Part shown: piece by piece, positions 43,140 to 51,948 of the stretch | Position numbering within the stretch: position 1 is the stretch's first letter | How the letters are laid out: each line of letters starts with the position of its first letter | Translations under genes and position numbers: made by a program | DNA from: JAWKWH01 sp041397625 | GTDB lineage: Bacteria > Pseudomonadota > Alphaproteobacteria > Rhizobiales > Rhizobiaceae | Direction of reading: 5' to 3' | DNA length: 64,000 nucleotides | Assembly: GCA_041397625.1 (NCBI GenBank) | Contig: JAWKWH010000003.1 | Coordinates: forward strand, 1-64,000 | Notes under the pieces: model-generated | Told to the model about the DNA's origin: nothing | Seen by the model: the letters and a program-made list of their open reading frames with translations, nothing else | Database searches by the model: none

Positions 43140-43979
43140 ATGAAGCCTGAAGAACATCATGGCTGGACGCCGTTGCCGCATTCCGACGAGGATCTGCGGC
43201 GATCGCGCGCGGTGCCCGACACGCCGCAGACGCGGGCGCCCGAATACCGGCTTGCCTGGGACGACGACGACTTCATGACGCGGCGCGAGCTGCGCCCGGT
43301 CAGGCTGCAGCTCGAACTCCTGAAGACCGAGATGATGCTCGCCGAGCGCGGTATTCGCTCGACGGTGGTCATGTTCGGCGGCGCGCGCATTCCCGAGCCC
43401 GGCTCGGATGCCTGGGCGGCCAAGAACGAGACCCAGCACCGCAACCTGACGGCCAATGCCAGATATTACGACGAGGCACGCAAGTTCGCCCGCGCATGTT
43501 CGACCCATTCGGCCGAGACCTACTATCGCGAGTTCGTCGTCGTGACCGGCGGCGGGCCGGGCGTGATGGAAGCCGGCAATCGCGGCGCCGAGGATGTCGG
43601 CGCGCCGTCGATCGGCCTCAACATCGTGCTGCCTCACGAGCAGGCGCCCAACAAATATGTGACGCCCGACCTCTGCTTCAACTTCCACTACTTCGCCATC
43701 CGCAAGATGCATTTCATCATGCGCGCCAAGGCGGTGGCGGTGTTTCCGGGTGGCTTCGGGACGATGGACGAACTGTTCGAGACGCTGACGCTGATCCAGA
43801 CGGGGCGGATGGAGCGGGTGCCCGTGCTGCTGTTCGGCAAACCGTTCTGGGAAGGGGCGATCAATCTCGATTTCCTAGCCGAGCAGGGAACGATCTCGCC
43901 GGGCGATCCCGAACTGATCAGCTTCGTCGATACGGCCGACGAGGCCTGGGGCATCATTCGCGACTTCTACGAGCTCTGA
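43140..43979 (+). CDS. LOG-family (TIGR00730) Rossmann-fold protein
   Basis: A 279-residue protein of the LONELY GUY family. The nucleotide-binding motifs TGGGPGVMEAGNRGA and FPGGFGTMDELFETLTLIQ are intact, so activity as a nucleoside-5'-monophosphate phosphoribohydrolase is likely; in some bacteria this releases cytokinin-like bases. The N-terminal extension of about 75 residues is a feature of the longer bacterial type. Divergent from dapD. Its end overlaps the convergent DUF817 gene by 13 bases. Confidence 0.93.
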   Translation: MKPEEHHGWTPLPHSDEDLRRSRAVPDTPQTRAPEYRLAWDDDDFMTRRELRPVRLQLELLKTEMMLAERGIRSTVVMFGGARIPEPGSDAWAAKNETQHRNLTANARYYDEARKFARACSTHSAETYYREFVVVTGGGPGVMEAGNRGAEDVGAPSIGLNIVLPHEQAPNKYVTPDLCFNFHYFAIRKMHFIMRAKAVAVFPGGFGTMDELFETLTLIQTGRMERVPVLLFGKPFWEGAINLDFLAEQGTISPGDPELISFVDTADEAWGIIRDFYEL

Positions 43980-44824
43980 TCCAGTGCCTTCGGCCGGTGG
44001 ACCAGCGTCACCAGCACGAAGGAAATGATCATCAGCAGGTACCATGAGCCGAGCTTGGCGATGGAGACCGGCGACCAGCCTCCGAGCTGGCCGGGATAGA
44101 GCCAGGCGCGCGAGAAGGTGGCGATGTTCTCGGCGATCCAGATGAACAGGGCGACGAGCAGGAATCCGACCAGCAGCGGCATGCGGTGGCGGAAGCGGAA
44201 GACCCGGTAGTGCACCCATGTCGGCCAGAAGATGAGCCCGGTGGCGACAAACAGCAGCCAGCGCATGTCGGGCACGAAATGATGCGAGAAGAAGTTGATG
44301 TAGATCGCCGCGCATAGCGCCACGGTGTGGCCCGTCGCGGGAAAGCCGGTGTAGCGGATGTCGAAGATGCGGGTGATGCGGGCGATGTAGGAGCCGACGG
44401 CGGCGTACATGAAGCCTGAAAACAGCGGCACGCCGGCAATGCGGATCAGGTTCTCCTCCGGATAGACCCATGAGCCGGCGTGGGTCTTGAAGATCTCCAT
44501 GACCGTGCCGACGACATGGAAGATCAGGATCACCTTGGCTTCCGACACGGTTTCCAGCTTCAGCGCCAGCATCGCAACCTGGATGGCGAGCGCCAGCATG
44601 AACAACAGGTCGTAGCGGGCGATAGCGGCGTCCTCGGGCCAGGCGTAGCGGGTAACCAGGATCATCGCCAGCATGGCGCCGCCGAACAGGCAGGCCCAGC
44701 CCTGCTTCAGCCCGAAGACCGCGAACTCGACCGCCGAGCCGGCAAGGCCGCTTGCCGGCAGGCGGTCGAGAACCGCATGGGCGGCCGCGTCGATGTGCGC
44801 CTCGACCGAGGTGAAGCGCTTCAA
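43967..44824 (-). CDS. DUF817 (YoaT-like) integral membrane protein
   Basis: A 285-residue protein with eight or nine helices matching DUF817. Conserved blocks are FGLKQGWACLFGGAMLAMI, FKTHAGSWVYPEENLIRI and TGFPATGHTVALCAAIYINFF with YINFFSHHFVPDMRW. A start at TTG 44824 is preferred because it overlaps the stop of the upstream nucleotidase (TTGA) and removes a 31-residue arginine-rich leader that merely shadows it. Function unknown. Confidence 0.88.
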   Translation of the reverse strand: MKRFTSVEAHIDAAAHAVLDRLPASGLAGSAVEFAVFGLKQGWACLFGGAMLAMILVTRYAWPEDAAIARYDLLFMLALAIQVAMLALKLETVSEAKVILIFHVVGTVMEIFKTHAGSWVYPEENLIRIAGVPLFSGFMYAAVGSYIARITRIFDIRYTGFPATGHTVALCAAIYINFFSHHFVPDMRWLLFVATGLIFWPTWVHYRVFRFRHRMPLLVGFLLVALFIWIAENIATFSRAWLYPGQLGGWSPVSIAKLGSWYLLMIISFVLVTLVHRPKALDQSS

Positions 44825-45567
44825 GCGGCGGCTTTCCCGATGATCGCGCCAAGAAAGGCGGTCAGGTCGTCGGTGACGTAGTCGACATTGTCGCCATGCT
44901 CGCCGTCGCGCTCCCAAATCTCGGAGAATGTCGGCTCGAAATTGCGTGGCACGATCAGCACGGTGGTCATGCCGAGCGCCTTGGGCACGACGAGATTGCG
45001 GGTCAGATCCTCGAACATCACCGCGTTCCGCGCATCGACGCGGTGCAAGCCCATGAACTTGTCATAGGTCTCGCGCGCCGGTTTGGGCACAAGGTCGGCG
45101 GCGACGACGTCGAAGATCTCGTCGAAATGGTCGAGGATGCCGAGCTGGCGGGCGGTGCTTTCGGCGTGGCTGCGGCTGCCGTTCGTGAAGATGAACTTGC
45201 GTCCGGGTAGCGCGCGGATCACCTCGCCCAGCGCCGGGTCGGGCGCGAGCCAGGAGTAGTCGATGTCGTGCGCCTTCTCCAGGAAATCATCGGGATCGAT
45301 ATTGTGCAGTTCGATCAGGCCCCGCATCGTCGTGCCGTATTCGAGATAGAGCTGCTTTTGCACCTGGCGTGCTTCCTCGCGCGGCATCTGCAGCAGTTCG
45401 GACACGTAGGCCGTCATGCGCACGTCGATCTGCGCGAACAGGTTGGTGTGGTGCGGATAGAGCGTGTTGTCGAGGTCGAACACCCAGTCGGTGACATGGG
45501 CGAAATCGCCGGGCGAGGGCGCTTTTGCGGGTTCGGCCGCTTTGGCGGTGCTTGGATTCGCGATCAT
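44821..45567 (-). CDS. Pyrimidine 5'-nucleotidase (HAD, SDT1-like)
   Basis: A 248-residue HAD hydrolase of the Sdt1/Phm8 pyrimidine 5'-nucleotidase type. Motif I is VFDLDNTLYPHHTN with Asp31 and Asp33, motif II is FTNGSRSHAE, and motif III/IV is KPARETYD plus MFEDLTRNL. It removes phosphate from UMP, CMP or related monophosphates. The ATG at 45567 gives a normal short leader. It is coupled to the DUF817 gene. Confidence 0.92.
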   Translation of the reverse strand: MIANPSTAKAAEPAKAPSPGDFAHVTDWVFDLDNTLYPHHTNLFAQIDVRMTAYVSELLQMPREEARQVQKQLYLEYGTTMRGLIELHNIDPDDFLEKAHDIDYSWLAPDPALGEVIRALPGRKFIFTNGSRSHAESTARQLGILDHFDEIFDVVAADLVPKPARETYDKFMGLHRVDARNAVMFEDLTRNLVVPKALGMTTVLIVPRNFEPTFSEIWERDGEHGDNVDYVTDDLTAFLGAIIGKAAA

Positions 45568-45646
45568 GTGCCCCTTATGGCAGAGCGCACAGTCGAAGCA
45601 AGCGCTTCTTCCACAGACTGCCGCACGGCAGGCGGCTGTCCGCTGA

Positions 45647-45675
45647 TTGTTGAGTATGCGCAAGAATGTTATAGG
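45647..45675 (+). promoter_or_regulatory. Promoter candidate for a leaderless small ORF
   Basis: TTGTTG (45647-45652), 17-base spacer, TATAGG (45670-45675). The first ATG is only seven bases downstream of the -10 box, which would place it at the 5' end of the transcript. It could also serve the transporter gene at 45905. Confidence 0.4.
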
Positions 45676-45681
45676 CGGATC

Positions 45682-45804
45682 ATGTCGATGCCGACGCGAG
45701 AAAGCCCTTCGGTCAACGCCGCCTTCATCCTGCAGGACCGCAAGCGCCTGCCGGCCCGCTTCTTTGCGTTCCTGTCGGGCACGGAACTGCACCGAATTCT
45801 CTGA
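45682..45804 (+). CDS. Possible 40-residue small protein (leaderless)
   Basis: An ATG-initiated frame of 40 codons reading MSMPTRESPSVNAAFILQDR and continuing to GTELHRIL. No Shine-Dalgarno sequence precedes it, but a good -10 box ends six bases upstream, as for a leaderless mRNA. It lies in the 337-base spacer between the nucleotidase and the EamA gene. It may be a real small protein, a leader peptide or chance; conservation is untested. Confidence 0.35.
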   Translation: MSMPTRESPSVNAAFILQDRKRLPARFFAFLSGTELHRIL

Positions 45805-45904
45805 GATGATCCGCCGCCGGACGCATCCGGCGCTTCACCGCTGTTCGTATCTTCTGGAATCGCCCGGCGCTGGCCGGCGGTGCCGCTCATCGAAAGAGAA
45901 ACCC

Positions 45905-46807
45905 ATGTCCGCATGGATTGTCATTACCATCGCCGCCGCCTTCCTGCAGAATGTGCGCTCGGCCATGCAAAAGCATTTGAAAGGCGTCATGGGCACGACC
46001 GGCGCGACCTTCGTGCGCTTCGGCTTCGGCGCGCCGCTGGCGGTGCTGTTCGTCGTCGGCCTCAATCTGGGCGCCGGCTATCCCCTGCCGCCGCTCAACC
46101 GGTCCTTCTTCGTCTGGGTCGTCGTCGGCGGCGCCGCGCAGGTTGCGGCTACCTTCCTGCTCGTCCACCTGTTTTCCTTCCGCAACTTCGCGGTGGGTAC
46201 CGCCTATTCGCGCACCGAGCCGGCGCAGGCGGCGTTGTTCGGCCTGCTGTTCCTGTCGGAACGGGCCTCGACCGGGGCACTTGCCGCCATAGCCATCAGC
46301 GTTATCGGCGTGATGCTGATATCGGTGGCGCGCACCACGGTGAACGCCGCATCGCTCGTCACCTCGGTTTTAAGCCGTACGGCGCTGATCGGGCTTGCCT
46401 CGGGCACGCTGTTCGGCATCGCCGCAGTCGCCTACCGCGCGGCGTCGCTCTCGCTCGGCGGGCCGAACTTCATGATGCAGGCGGCGGTGACGCTGGCCGT
46501 CGTCATCGTCTTCCAGGCGGCGGTCATGCTGGCCTGGATGGCATGGCGCGACCGTGCCGAGATCGGCCGCATCGCTCAGGCCTGGAAGCCGGCGCTGATC
46601 GTCGGCATCGCCGGGGCGACGGCCTCGTTCGGCTGGTTTATGGCGATGACGCTGCAGCAGGCGGCCATCGTCAAGGCGTTGGCGCAGATCGAGATGATCT
46701 TCACCTTCGCCTCGTCGGTGTTCGTGTTCAAGGAGGCGATCAACCGGCTGGAAATCGCCGGCTGCGTGCTGATCGTCGCCGGCATCGTGATCCTGGTGCT
46801 GCTCTAG
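45905..46807 (+). CDS. DMT-superfamily (EamA) transporter
   Basis: A 300-residue ten-helix transporter. The N-terminal helix AWIVITIAAAFLQNVRSAMQ and the paired EamA repeats (TAYSRTEPAQAALFGLLFLSE near residues 99-119 and KALAQIEMIFTFASSVFVFKE near 257-277) are clear. ATG 45905 follows an AAAGAGAAA stretch; upstream in-frame starts lack support. The solute is unknown. It is convergent with argB, nine bases apart. Confidence 0.9.
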   Translation: MSAWIVITIAAAFLQNVRSAMQKHLKGVMGTTGATFVRFGFGAPLAVLFVVGLNLGAGYPLPPLNRSFFVWVVVGGAAQVAATFLLVHLFSFRNFAVGTAYSRTEPAQAALFGLLFLSERASTGALAAIAISVIGVMLISVARTTVNAASLVTSVLSRTALIGLASGTLFGIAAVAYRAASLSLGGPNFMMQAAVTLAVVIVFQAAVMLAWMAWRDRAEIGRIAQAWKPALIVGIAGATASFGWFMAMTLQQAAIVKALAQIEMIFTFASSVFVFKEAINRLEIAGCVLIVAGIVILVLL

Positions 46808-46816
46808 AAATGCAGC

Positions 46817-47716
46817 CTAGGCCACGATCAGCGTGCCGGCGCCGTGTTCGGTGAACAGTTCGAGCAGGACGGCGTGCGGCGTCTTGCCGTTGAGGATGAC
46901 GACGCCTTCCACGCCGCGGTCGATCGCCTCGATGCAGGTCTCCACCTTGGGGATCATGCCGCCGGAGATCGTGCCGTCGGCAATCAGCGCGCGCGCGTCG
47001 GCCACCGACAGTTCGTCGATCAGCCTGCCGTCCTTGCCGAGCACGCCCGGCACGTCGGTAAGAAACAGCAGGCGCTTGGCCTGCAACGCGCCGGCGATGG
47101 CGCCGGAAAACGTATCCGCGTTGATATTATAGGTGTGGCCGTCGCGGCCCGGCGCCACCGGCGCCAGCACCGGGATCATCTCCGAGCGCGCCAGAAGGTC
47201 GAGCAGCGTGCGGTCGACCTCGGCCGGCTCGCCGACGAAGCCGAGGTCGAGGATGCGCTCGATGTTTGAATCGGGATCGACCACGGTTTTGCGCGCCTTT
47301 TCGGCGAACACCATGTTGCCGTCCTTGCCGCACAGGCCGATGGCCCATTCGCCCTCGGCATTGATCATGGCGACGATGTCCTTGTTGATCGATCCGGCGA
47401 GCACCATCTCGACGATCTCGACCGTCTTCTGGTCGGTAACGCGCAGACCGCCCTCGAACTTGGATTCGATGCCCATCTTGGTCAGCATGGCGCCGATCTG
47501 CGGTCCGCCGCCATGGACGACGATCGGGTTGACACCGGCCTGCTTGAGCAGCGCGATGTCGCGGGCGAAGGCGCGGCCGAGCTCGATATCGCCCATGGCA
47601 TGGCCGCCATATTTGACCACCACCGTGCGATTCTCGTAGCGCTGCATGTAGGGCAGGGCGGCGGACAGCAGCCGCGCCTGGTCTTCGGCGGTGCTGGCGG
47701 TAACGGTTTCTGTCAT
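46817..47716 (-). CDS. argB: Acetylglutamate kinase
   Basis: A 299-residue ArgB, phosphorylating N-acetylglutamate in arginine synthesis. The phosphate loop VVKYGGHAMGD is near residue 34, the substrate loop PIVVHGGGPQIGAML near residue 66, and the C-terminal GTISGGMIPKVETCIEAI ATP-site motif is intact. The ATG at 47716 is standard; the frame upstream is only an extension into the spacer. In related genomes argB commonly lies near engB and dapD. Confidence 0.97.
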   Translation of the reverse strand: MTETVTASTAEDQARLLSAALPYMQRYENRTVVVKYGGHAMGDIELGRAFARDIALLKQAGVNPIVVHGGGPQIGAMLTKMGIESKFEGGLRVTDQKTVEIVEMVLAGSINKDIVAMINAEGEWAIGLCGKDGNMVFAEKARKTVVDPDSNIERILDLGFVGEPAEVDRTLLDLLARSEMIPVLAPVAPGRDGHTYNINADTFSGAIAGALQAKRLLFLTDVPGVLGKDGRLIDELSVADARALIADGTISGGMIPKVETCIEAIDRGVEGVVILNGKTPHAVLLELFTEHGAGTLIVA

Positions 47717-47843
47717 GGGGCTGATCCTGATACGGAAATCCGGGGGCGTTCTATCGGCTAATTGTCGCTGCCGCAACGGGACTGCGGCGAAGACGCGGCA
47801 AGGCGGTTTACCGGTTTCCGGCTTTCGGCTAGATGCTGGTCGC

Positions 47844-49040
47844 ATGAGCCTTCCAACCAACCCAGTCGACAATCTGGCAACGCTTCTGCGCTGCCCGTCG
47901 GTTACGCCCAACGCGGCCGGAGCGCTTGCCACGCTGGAGGCGATGATCGAGCCGCTCGGCTTTGTCGCCGACCGGCCGGTGTTTTCCGAGGACGGCACGC
48001 CGGACGTGGAAAACCTCTATGCCCGGCGCGGCGGCGAGGGGCCGCATCTGATGTTTGCCGGTCACACCGATGTGGTGCCGGCGGGCGATGAGGCGGCGTG
48101 GACGCACCCGCCCTTCGGCGCCGAGATTGTCGAGGGAACCATGTATGGCCGCGGCGCGGTCGACATGAAGGGGGCGATCGCCTGTTTCGTCGCAGCGGTG
48201 GCGCGTCACGCCGACGCCGGCACGCTGCCGGCGGGATCCGTTTCGCTGCTGATCACCGGCGACGAGGAAGGGCCGGCCATCAACGGCACGGTCAAGCTTC
48301 TGGAGTGGGCGGCGGCGAAGGGCGAACGTTGGGACGCGGCGATCGTCGGCGAGCCGACCAATCCGGAAAAGCTCGGCGACATGATCAAGATAGGCCGTCG
48401 CGGCTCGCTGTCGGGCACGGTGACGGTTGTTGGCGTGCAGGGCCATGTCGCCTATCCGCACCGGGCGGAAAACCCGGTGCGCGGCATTGTCGAGCTCGCC
48501 CACGCGCTGATGCATCCGAGTTTCGATTCCGGCACCGACGAGTTCCAGGCGTCGAACCTGGAAGTAATCGGCATCGACACCGGCAATGCTGCCGCCAATG
48601 TGATACCGGCAAAGGCCACGGCCCTGTTCAATATCCGTTTCAACGACCTGTGGACGCCGGAGACGGTGAAGAAGGAGATCGAAACCCGGCTTTCCAGGGC
48701 GGCGAGGCACAAGGTGCTGCGCCACGACCGGACGGAGCCGGTGCGCTACGAGCTTCAATGGCGCGACCGGCCAAGCCCGGTGTTCCTGACCCGGGACGAG
48801 CGGCTGACCGGCACCTTGTCGGCCTCGGTGGAGGCGGTCACCGGCGTTCGCCCCGAACTGTCGACGTCGGGAGGCACGTCCGATGCGCGGTTCATCAAGG
48901 ATTACTGTCCGGTGGTCGAGTTTGGCCTCGTCGGCCGGACGATGCATATGGTCGACGAGTGCGTGGCGCTTGCCGATCTGGAAACTCTGACGGCGGTCTA
49001 TGAGCGGTTCATTGCCGACTGGTTCGCCGGGGCGGCCTGA
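47844..49040 (+). CDS. dapE: Succinyl-diaminopimelate desuccinylase
   Basis: A 398-residue M20-family DapE, which frees LL-diaminopimelate for lysine and peptidoglycan. Zinc and catalytic motifs are FAGHTDVVPAGD, GRGAVDMKGAIACF and ITGDEEGPAINGT, with the C-terminal His in GLVGRTMHMVDE. The ATG at 47844 fits the family N-terminus (LPTNPVDNLATLLRCPSVTP). A small membrane-protein gene follows after 13 bases. Confidence 0.96.
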   Translation: MSLPTNPVDNLATLLRCPSVTPNAAGALATLEAMIEPLGFVADRPVFSEDGTPDVENLYARRGGEGPHLMFAGHTDVVPAGDEAAWTHPPFGAEIVEGTMYGRGAVDMKGAIACFVAAVARHADAGTLPAGSVSLLITGDEEGPAINGTVKLLEWAAAKGERWDAAIVGEPTNPEKLGDMIKIGRRGSLSGTVTVVGVQGHVAYPHRAENPVRGIVELAHALMHPSFDSGTDEFQASNLEVIGIDTGNAAANVIPAKATALFNIRFNDLWTPETVKKEIETRLSRAARHKVLRHDRTEPVRYELQWRDRPSPVFLTRDERLTGTLSASVEAVTGVRPELSTSGGTSDARFIKDYCPVVEFGLVGRTMHMVDECVALADLETLTAVYERFIADWFAGAA

Positions 49041-49053
49041 CGGGCAGCGCGCG

Positions 49054-49656
49054 ATGCCTCCGGCGGAAGAAGTTCAGCAATATCTCCTGGGCGCCTGGCG
49101 CATGATGCTTGGCCGCGTCGACGGGCTGGACCTGCTCGATATTTCCAGCGACGGCTTCTGGAACTCATTTTTTGCCATCGTGCTGGCAACGCCGGTGCTG
49201 GTGGTCGGTTGGGTCGGATATGCCAACGAATGCGCGCTTCCGACCGATGGTCTTGCCTGGCGTATCGGCATCGTTGCCCGGCTGGCGCTTGCCGACCTCG
49301 CCGCCTGGCTGGTGCCGATCGCTTGTCTTGCAGCCGTGGTCGGACGGACGGGTTTGGGCGACCGTTTCGTCCACTACGTGGTGGCGAGCAACTGGGGTTC
49401 GGTGATCACAATCTGGCTCATGCTGCCGCCCTCGCTCATGGAACTTGTCGGCGCGGGCGGCAACGAGGTCGTCGGACCGATGTATCTGGTGCTGATGGTG
49501 GTGGCGCTGGTGCTCGGCTGGCGCCTGACCAATGCGGCGCTGCAGAAAGGCCCGGGCCTGGCGACGGCGCTGTTTTCGGCGATGCTGGTCGCGGCGATCT
49601 TCTCGCTCTATACGATGCAAAGCCTGCTCGGCGTGCTGCCGGCGGTCAAGGGGTAG
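49054..49656 (+). CDS. Hypothetical membrane protein
   Basis: A 200-residue protein with four or five hydrophobic helices, a soluble N-terminus of about 35 residues (EEVQQYLLGAWRMMLGRVDG) and the region GDRFVHYVVASNWGSVITIWLMLPPSL. It follows dapE closely and its end overlaps convergent truA by 11 bases. Resembles uncharacterised membrane proteins found beside dapE/truA in related bacteria, from memory only. Function unknown. Confidence 0.8.
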   Translation: MPPAEEVQQYLLGAWRMMLGRVDGLDLLDISSDGFWNSFFAIVLATPVLVVGWVGYANECALPTDGLAWRIGIVARLALADLAAWLVPIACLAAVVGRTGLGDRFVHYVVASNWGSVITIWLMLPPSLMELVGAGGNEVVGPMYLVLMVVALVLGWRLTNAALQKGPGLATALFSAMLVAAIFSLYTMQSLLGVLPAVKG

Positions 49657-50416
49657 GCGTTGCGCCGCCCTCGTCGTAATCCACCTTGACGAGATAGAGC
49701 CCGCAGGGCGGCGCCAGCGCCGCGCAGGCGGCGCGGTCGCGCGCTTCCAGCGCGGCGGCAACATCGTCGGCGCTCCAGCTTCCCTCGCCGGCCATCTTCA
49801 GCGTGCCGGTCAGCGAACGAACCTGGTTGTGCAGGAACGAGCGGGCCGAGGCGCGAATCTCGACCAGGTCGCCGCAGCGGGTGACGTCGAGGCGGTCGAG
49901 CGTCTTGACCGGGCTTTTCGACTGGCAGCGAACGGAGCGGAAGGTGGTGAAATCGTGGGTGCCGAGCAGGCGGTCGGCGGCGATCTGCATGGCCTGCTCG
50001 TCGAGCCGGTGCTTGACCCACCAGGCGCGGTGGCGGTCGATGGCAACCGGCGCCTCGCGATTGACGATGCGGTAGACATAGTGGCGCGCGCGCGCCGAGA
50101 AACGGGCGTTGAAATCATCGGAGACCCGCTCGGCCTGCAGGATGGCGACCGGCTCGTCGGCCTGGCGCAGCTTGGCGTTGACGGCATTGAAGACGGTCGA
50201 CGCCGGCCAGTCGCGCGACAGGTCGAAATGCGCCACCTGGCCGAGCGCGTGGACGCCGGCGTCGGTGCGGCCGGCGACGCCGAGCCGCGCCGCTTCGCCT
50301 GAAAACGCCTCGATCGCCTGTTCGATCGCCGCCTGCACCGTATGCTGACCGGCCTGCAACTGCCAGCCGGCATAGCCGGTCCCGTCATATTCGACCGTGA
50401 TGCGGTAGCGCGGCAT
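49646..50416 (-). CDS. truA: tRNA pseudouridine(38-40) synthase
   Basis: A 256-residue TruA, making pseudouridine in the anticodon arm of many tRNAs. The catalytic Asp is in AGRTDAGVHALGQVAHF, followed by RARHYVYRI and FLHNQVRSLTG motifs. It starts three bases after the fmt stop, the usual operon order fmt-truA. Confidence 0.97.
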   Translation of the reverse strand: MPRYRITVEYDGTGYAGWQLQAGQHTVQAAIEQAIEAFSGEAARLGVAGRTDAGVHALGQVAHFDLSRDWPASTVFNAVNAKLRQADEPVAILQAERVSDDFNARFSARARHYVYRIVNREAPVAIDRHRAWWVKHRLDEQAMQIAADRLLGTHDFTTFRSVRCQSKSPVKTLDRLDVTRCGDLVEIRASARSFLHNQVRSLTGTLKMAGEGSWSADDVAAALEARDRAACAALAPPCGLYLVKVDYDEGGATPTP

Positions 50417-50419
50417 GGG

Positions 50420-51346
50420 TCAGGCGACCTTTCCGATCCCGGCACCGCGCACGAAGCTTGCCGCGTCGAGCGCCTTGCCGCCGGCGCGCTGCAGGCGCGT
50501 CAGCCGCACCGCGCCGTCGCCGCAGGCGATCGTCAGATCGCCGGAGAGCACATCGCCGGGCGCGCCGCCGCCGTCGGCGATCGCCGAGCCCAGCACTTTC
50601 ACCCGCTCGGCGCGGCCGGCGATCTCCATCTCGCACCAGGCACCGGGAAAGGGCGACAGGCCACGAATGTGGTTGTGCACCGCGACCGCCGGCTTCGACC
50701 AGTCGATGCGGGTCTCGGCCTTGTCGATCTTGCGGGCATAGGTGACGCCGGCCTCGGGTTGCGGTTCGAGCTTCAGCGTACCGGCCTCGAGCGCGGCCAG
50801 CGCCTCGACCACCAGATCAGCGCAGACGATTGCGAGCACGTCGTGCAGCTCGCCGGCGGTCTGGTCGGGGCCGATGGGCACGGTGCGCGCCAGCGCGACG
50901 GGACCGGTGTCGAGGCCCTCGTCCATGCGCATGATCTGAACCGCGGTCTCGGTGTCGCCGGCCATGATGGCACGCTGGATCGGCGCGGCGCCGCGCCAGC
51001 GGGGCAGGGCGGAGGCGTGGCCGTTGAAGGCGCCGAGGCGGGTGCCTTCGAGGATCGGCTTCGGCAGTAGCAGCCCGTAGGCGACGACGACCGCGGCATC
51101 GGCTGAGAGTTCGGCGAAGGCCGCCTGTTCGGCTTCGCCTTTCAGCGAGAGCGGCGTTCGCACCTCGATTCCGAATTCTTCGGCAAGTGTCTGGACGGGC
51201 GACCTTTTCAGCTCCAGCCCGCGCCGGCCGGCCGGGCGTGGCGGCTGGCTGTAGACGGCGACGATGTCGTGACTGGCACCGTGCACAGCGCGCAGCGTCG
51301 CGGCGGCGAAATCCGGCGTTCCCATGAAGATGATGCGAAGCGGCAT
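50420..51346 (-). CDS. fmt: Methionyl-tRNA formyltransferase
   Basis: A 308-residue Fmt, formylating initiator Met-tRNA with 10-formyl-THF. The catalytic triad region is FNGHASALPRWRGAAPIQRA (Asn, His) and MDEGLDTGP (Asp), and the N-terminal motif is IIFMGTPDFAAATL. In many rhizobia def lies directly upstream; here cspA is inserted between them. Confidence 0.97.
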   Translation of the reverse strand: MPLRIIFMGTPDFAAATLRAVHGASHDIVAVYSQPPRPAGRRGLELKRSPVQTLAEEFGIEVRTPLSLKGEAEQAAFAELSADAAVVVAYGLLLPKPILEGTRLGAFNGHASALPRWRGAAPIQRAIMAGDTETAVQIMRMDEGLDTGPVALARTVPIGPDQTAGELHDVLAIVCADLVVEALAALEAGTLKLEPQPEAGVTYARKIDKAETRIDWSKPAVAVHNHIRGLSPFPGAWCEMEIAGRAERVKVLGSAIADGGGAPGDVLSGDLTIACGDGAVRLTRLQRAGGKALDAASFVRGAGIGKVA

Positions 51347-51456
51347 TGCTTCTCCTGCCTGCGAGCTCAGCCCGCTTCAAACGGGTTTACGGACGCAAGG
51401 TCAAGGGTGGCGATGGCGCCGAATTTCGCGCCGGTAACGATATGACCGGATTTCCG

Positions 51457-51485
51457 CTTGGTTTGGCGGCCGCCGGATGCTAGAA
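51457..51485 (+). promoter_or_regulatory. Possible rhizobial-type promoter of cspA
   Basis: CTTGGT (51457-51462), 17-base spacer, CTAGAA (51480-51485), resembling the CTTGAC-N17-CTATAT form of alphaproteobacterial housekeeping promoters. It would give a cspA leader of about 145 bases, in line with long 5' leaders of cold-shock genes. Only a moderate match. Confidence 0.35.
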
Positions 51486-51633
51486 GCCCGCAATCGAGTT
51501 TCGGCCTTACGGCATGGCCCCCGCGCTTTCCGGCGACGACCGACGCGCTTACCGCTTCCCTAATCCAAGACATCGATGACCACACGGATGCGCTGCATCC
51601 GCAAACCCAAAGCGTTCCTCGAAAGGACACCCA

Positions 51634-51846
51634 ATGCCAAACGGTACCGTCAAATGGTTCAACAGCCAGAAGGGCTACGGATTCATCGAGCCCGATGATG
51701 GCGGCAAGGACGTCTTCGTCCACATCAGCGCCGTGGAGCGCGCCGGCATGGCGACGCTCAACGAAGGCCAGAAGATCGGCTTCGAGGTTGTCGCCGACCG
51801 CCGCACCGGCAAGTCTTCGGCCGACAATCTGCAGGCCGCCGACTGA
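51634..51846 (+). CDS. cspA: Cold-shock protein (CspA family)
   Basis: A 70-residue cold-shock domain, an RNA chaperone. RNP1 is KGYGFIEPDDG and RNP2 is DVFVHISAVE; the opening PNGTVKWFNSQKGYG is standard. AAAGGA precedes the ATG. It is antisense to its neighbours and lies between def and fmt. A hairpin follows. Confidence 0.97.
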   Translation: MPNGTVKWFNSQKGYGFIEPDDGGKDVFVHISAVERAGMATLNEGQKIGFEVVADRRTGKSSADNLQAAD

Positions 51847-51893
51847 GCATCTTCCGATAGCCGCTCTCCGGACGGCTGGACGGAACAGACGAC

Positions 51894-51926
51894 AAGCCCC
51901 TCGCTCCCGACAGGAGCGGGGGGCTT
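51894..51926. terminator. Terminator after cspA
   Basis: A 14-base arm AAGCCCCTCGCTCC (51894-51907) and GGAGCGGGGGGCTT (51913-51926) with a 5-base loop; the single mismatch is a G-U pair in cspA RNA. It sits between convergent cspA and def and probably works both ways. Only a weak T-run is present. Confidence 0.85.
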
Positions 51927-51948
51927 CGTTCATCCGCGGAGCAATGTT

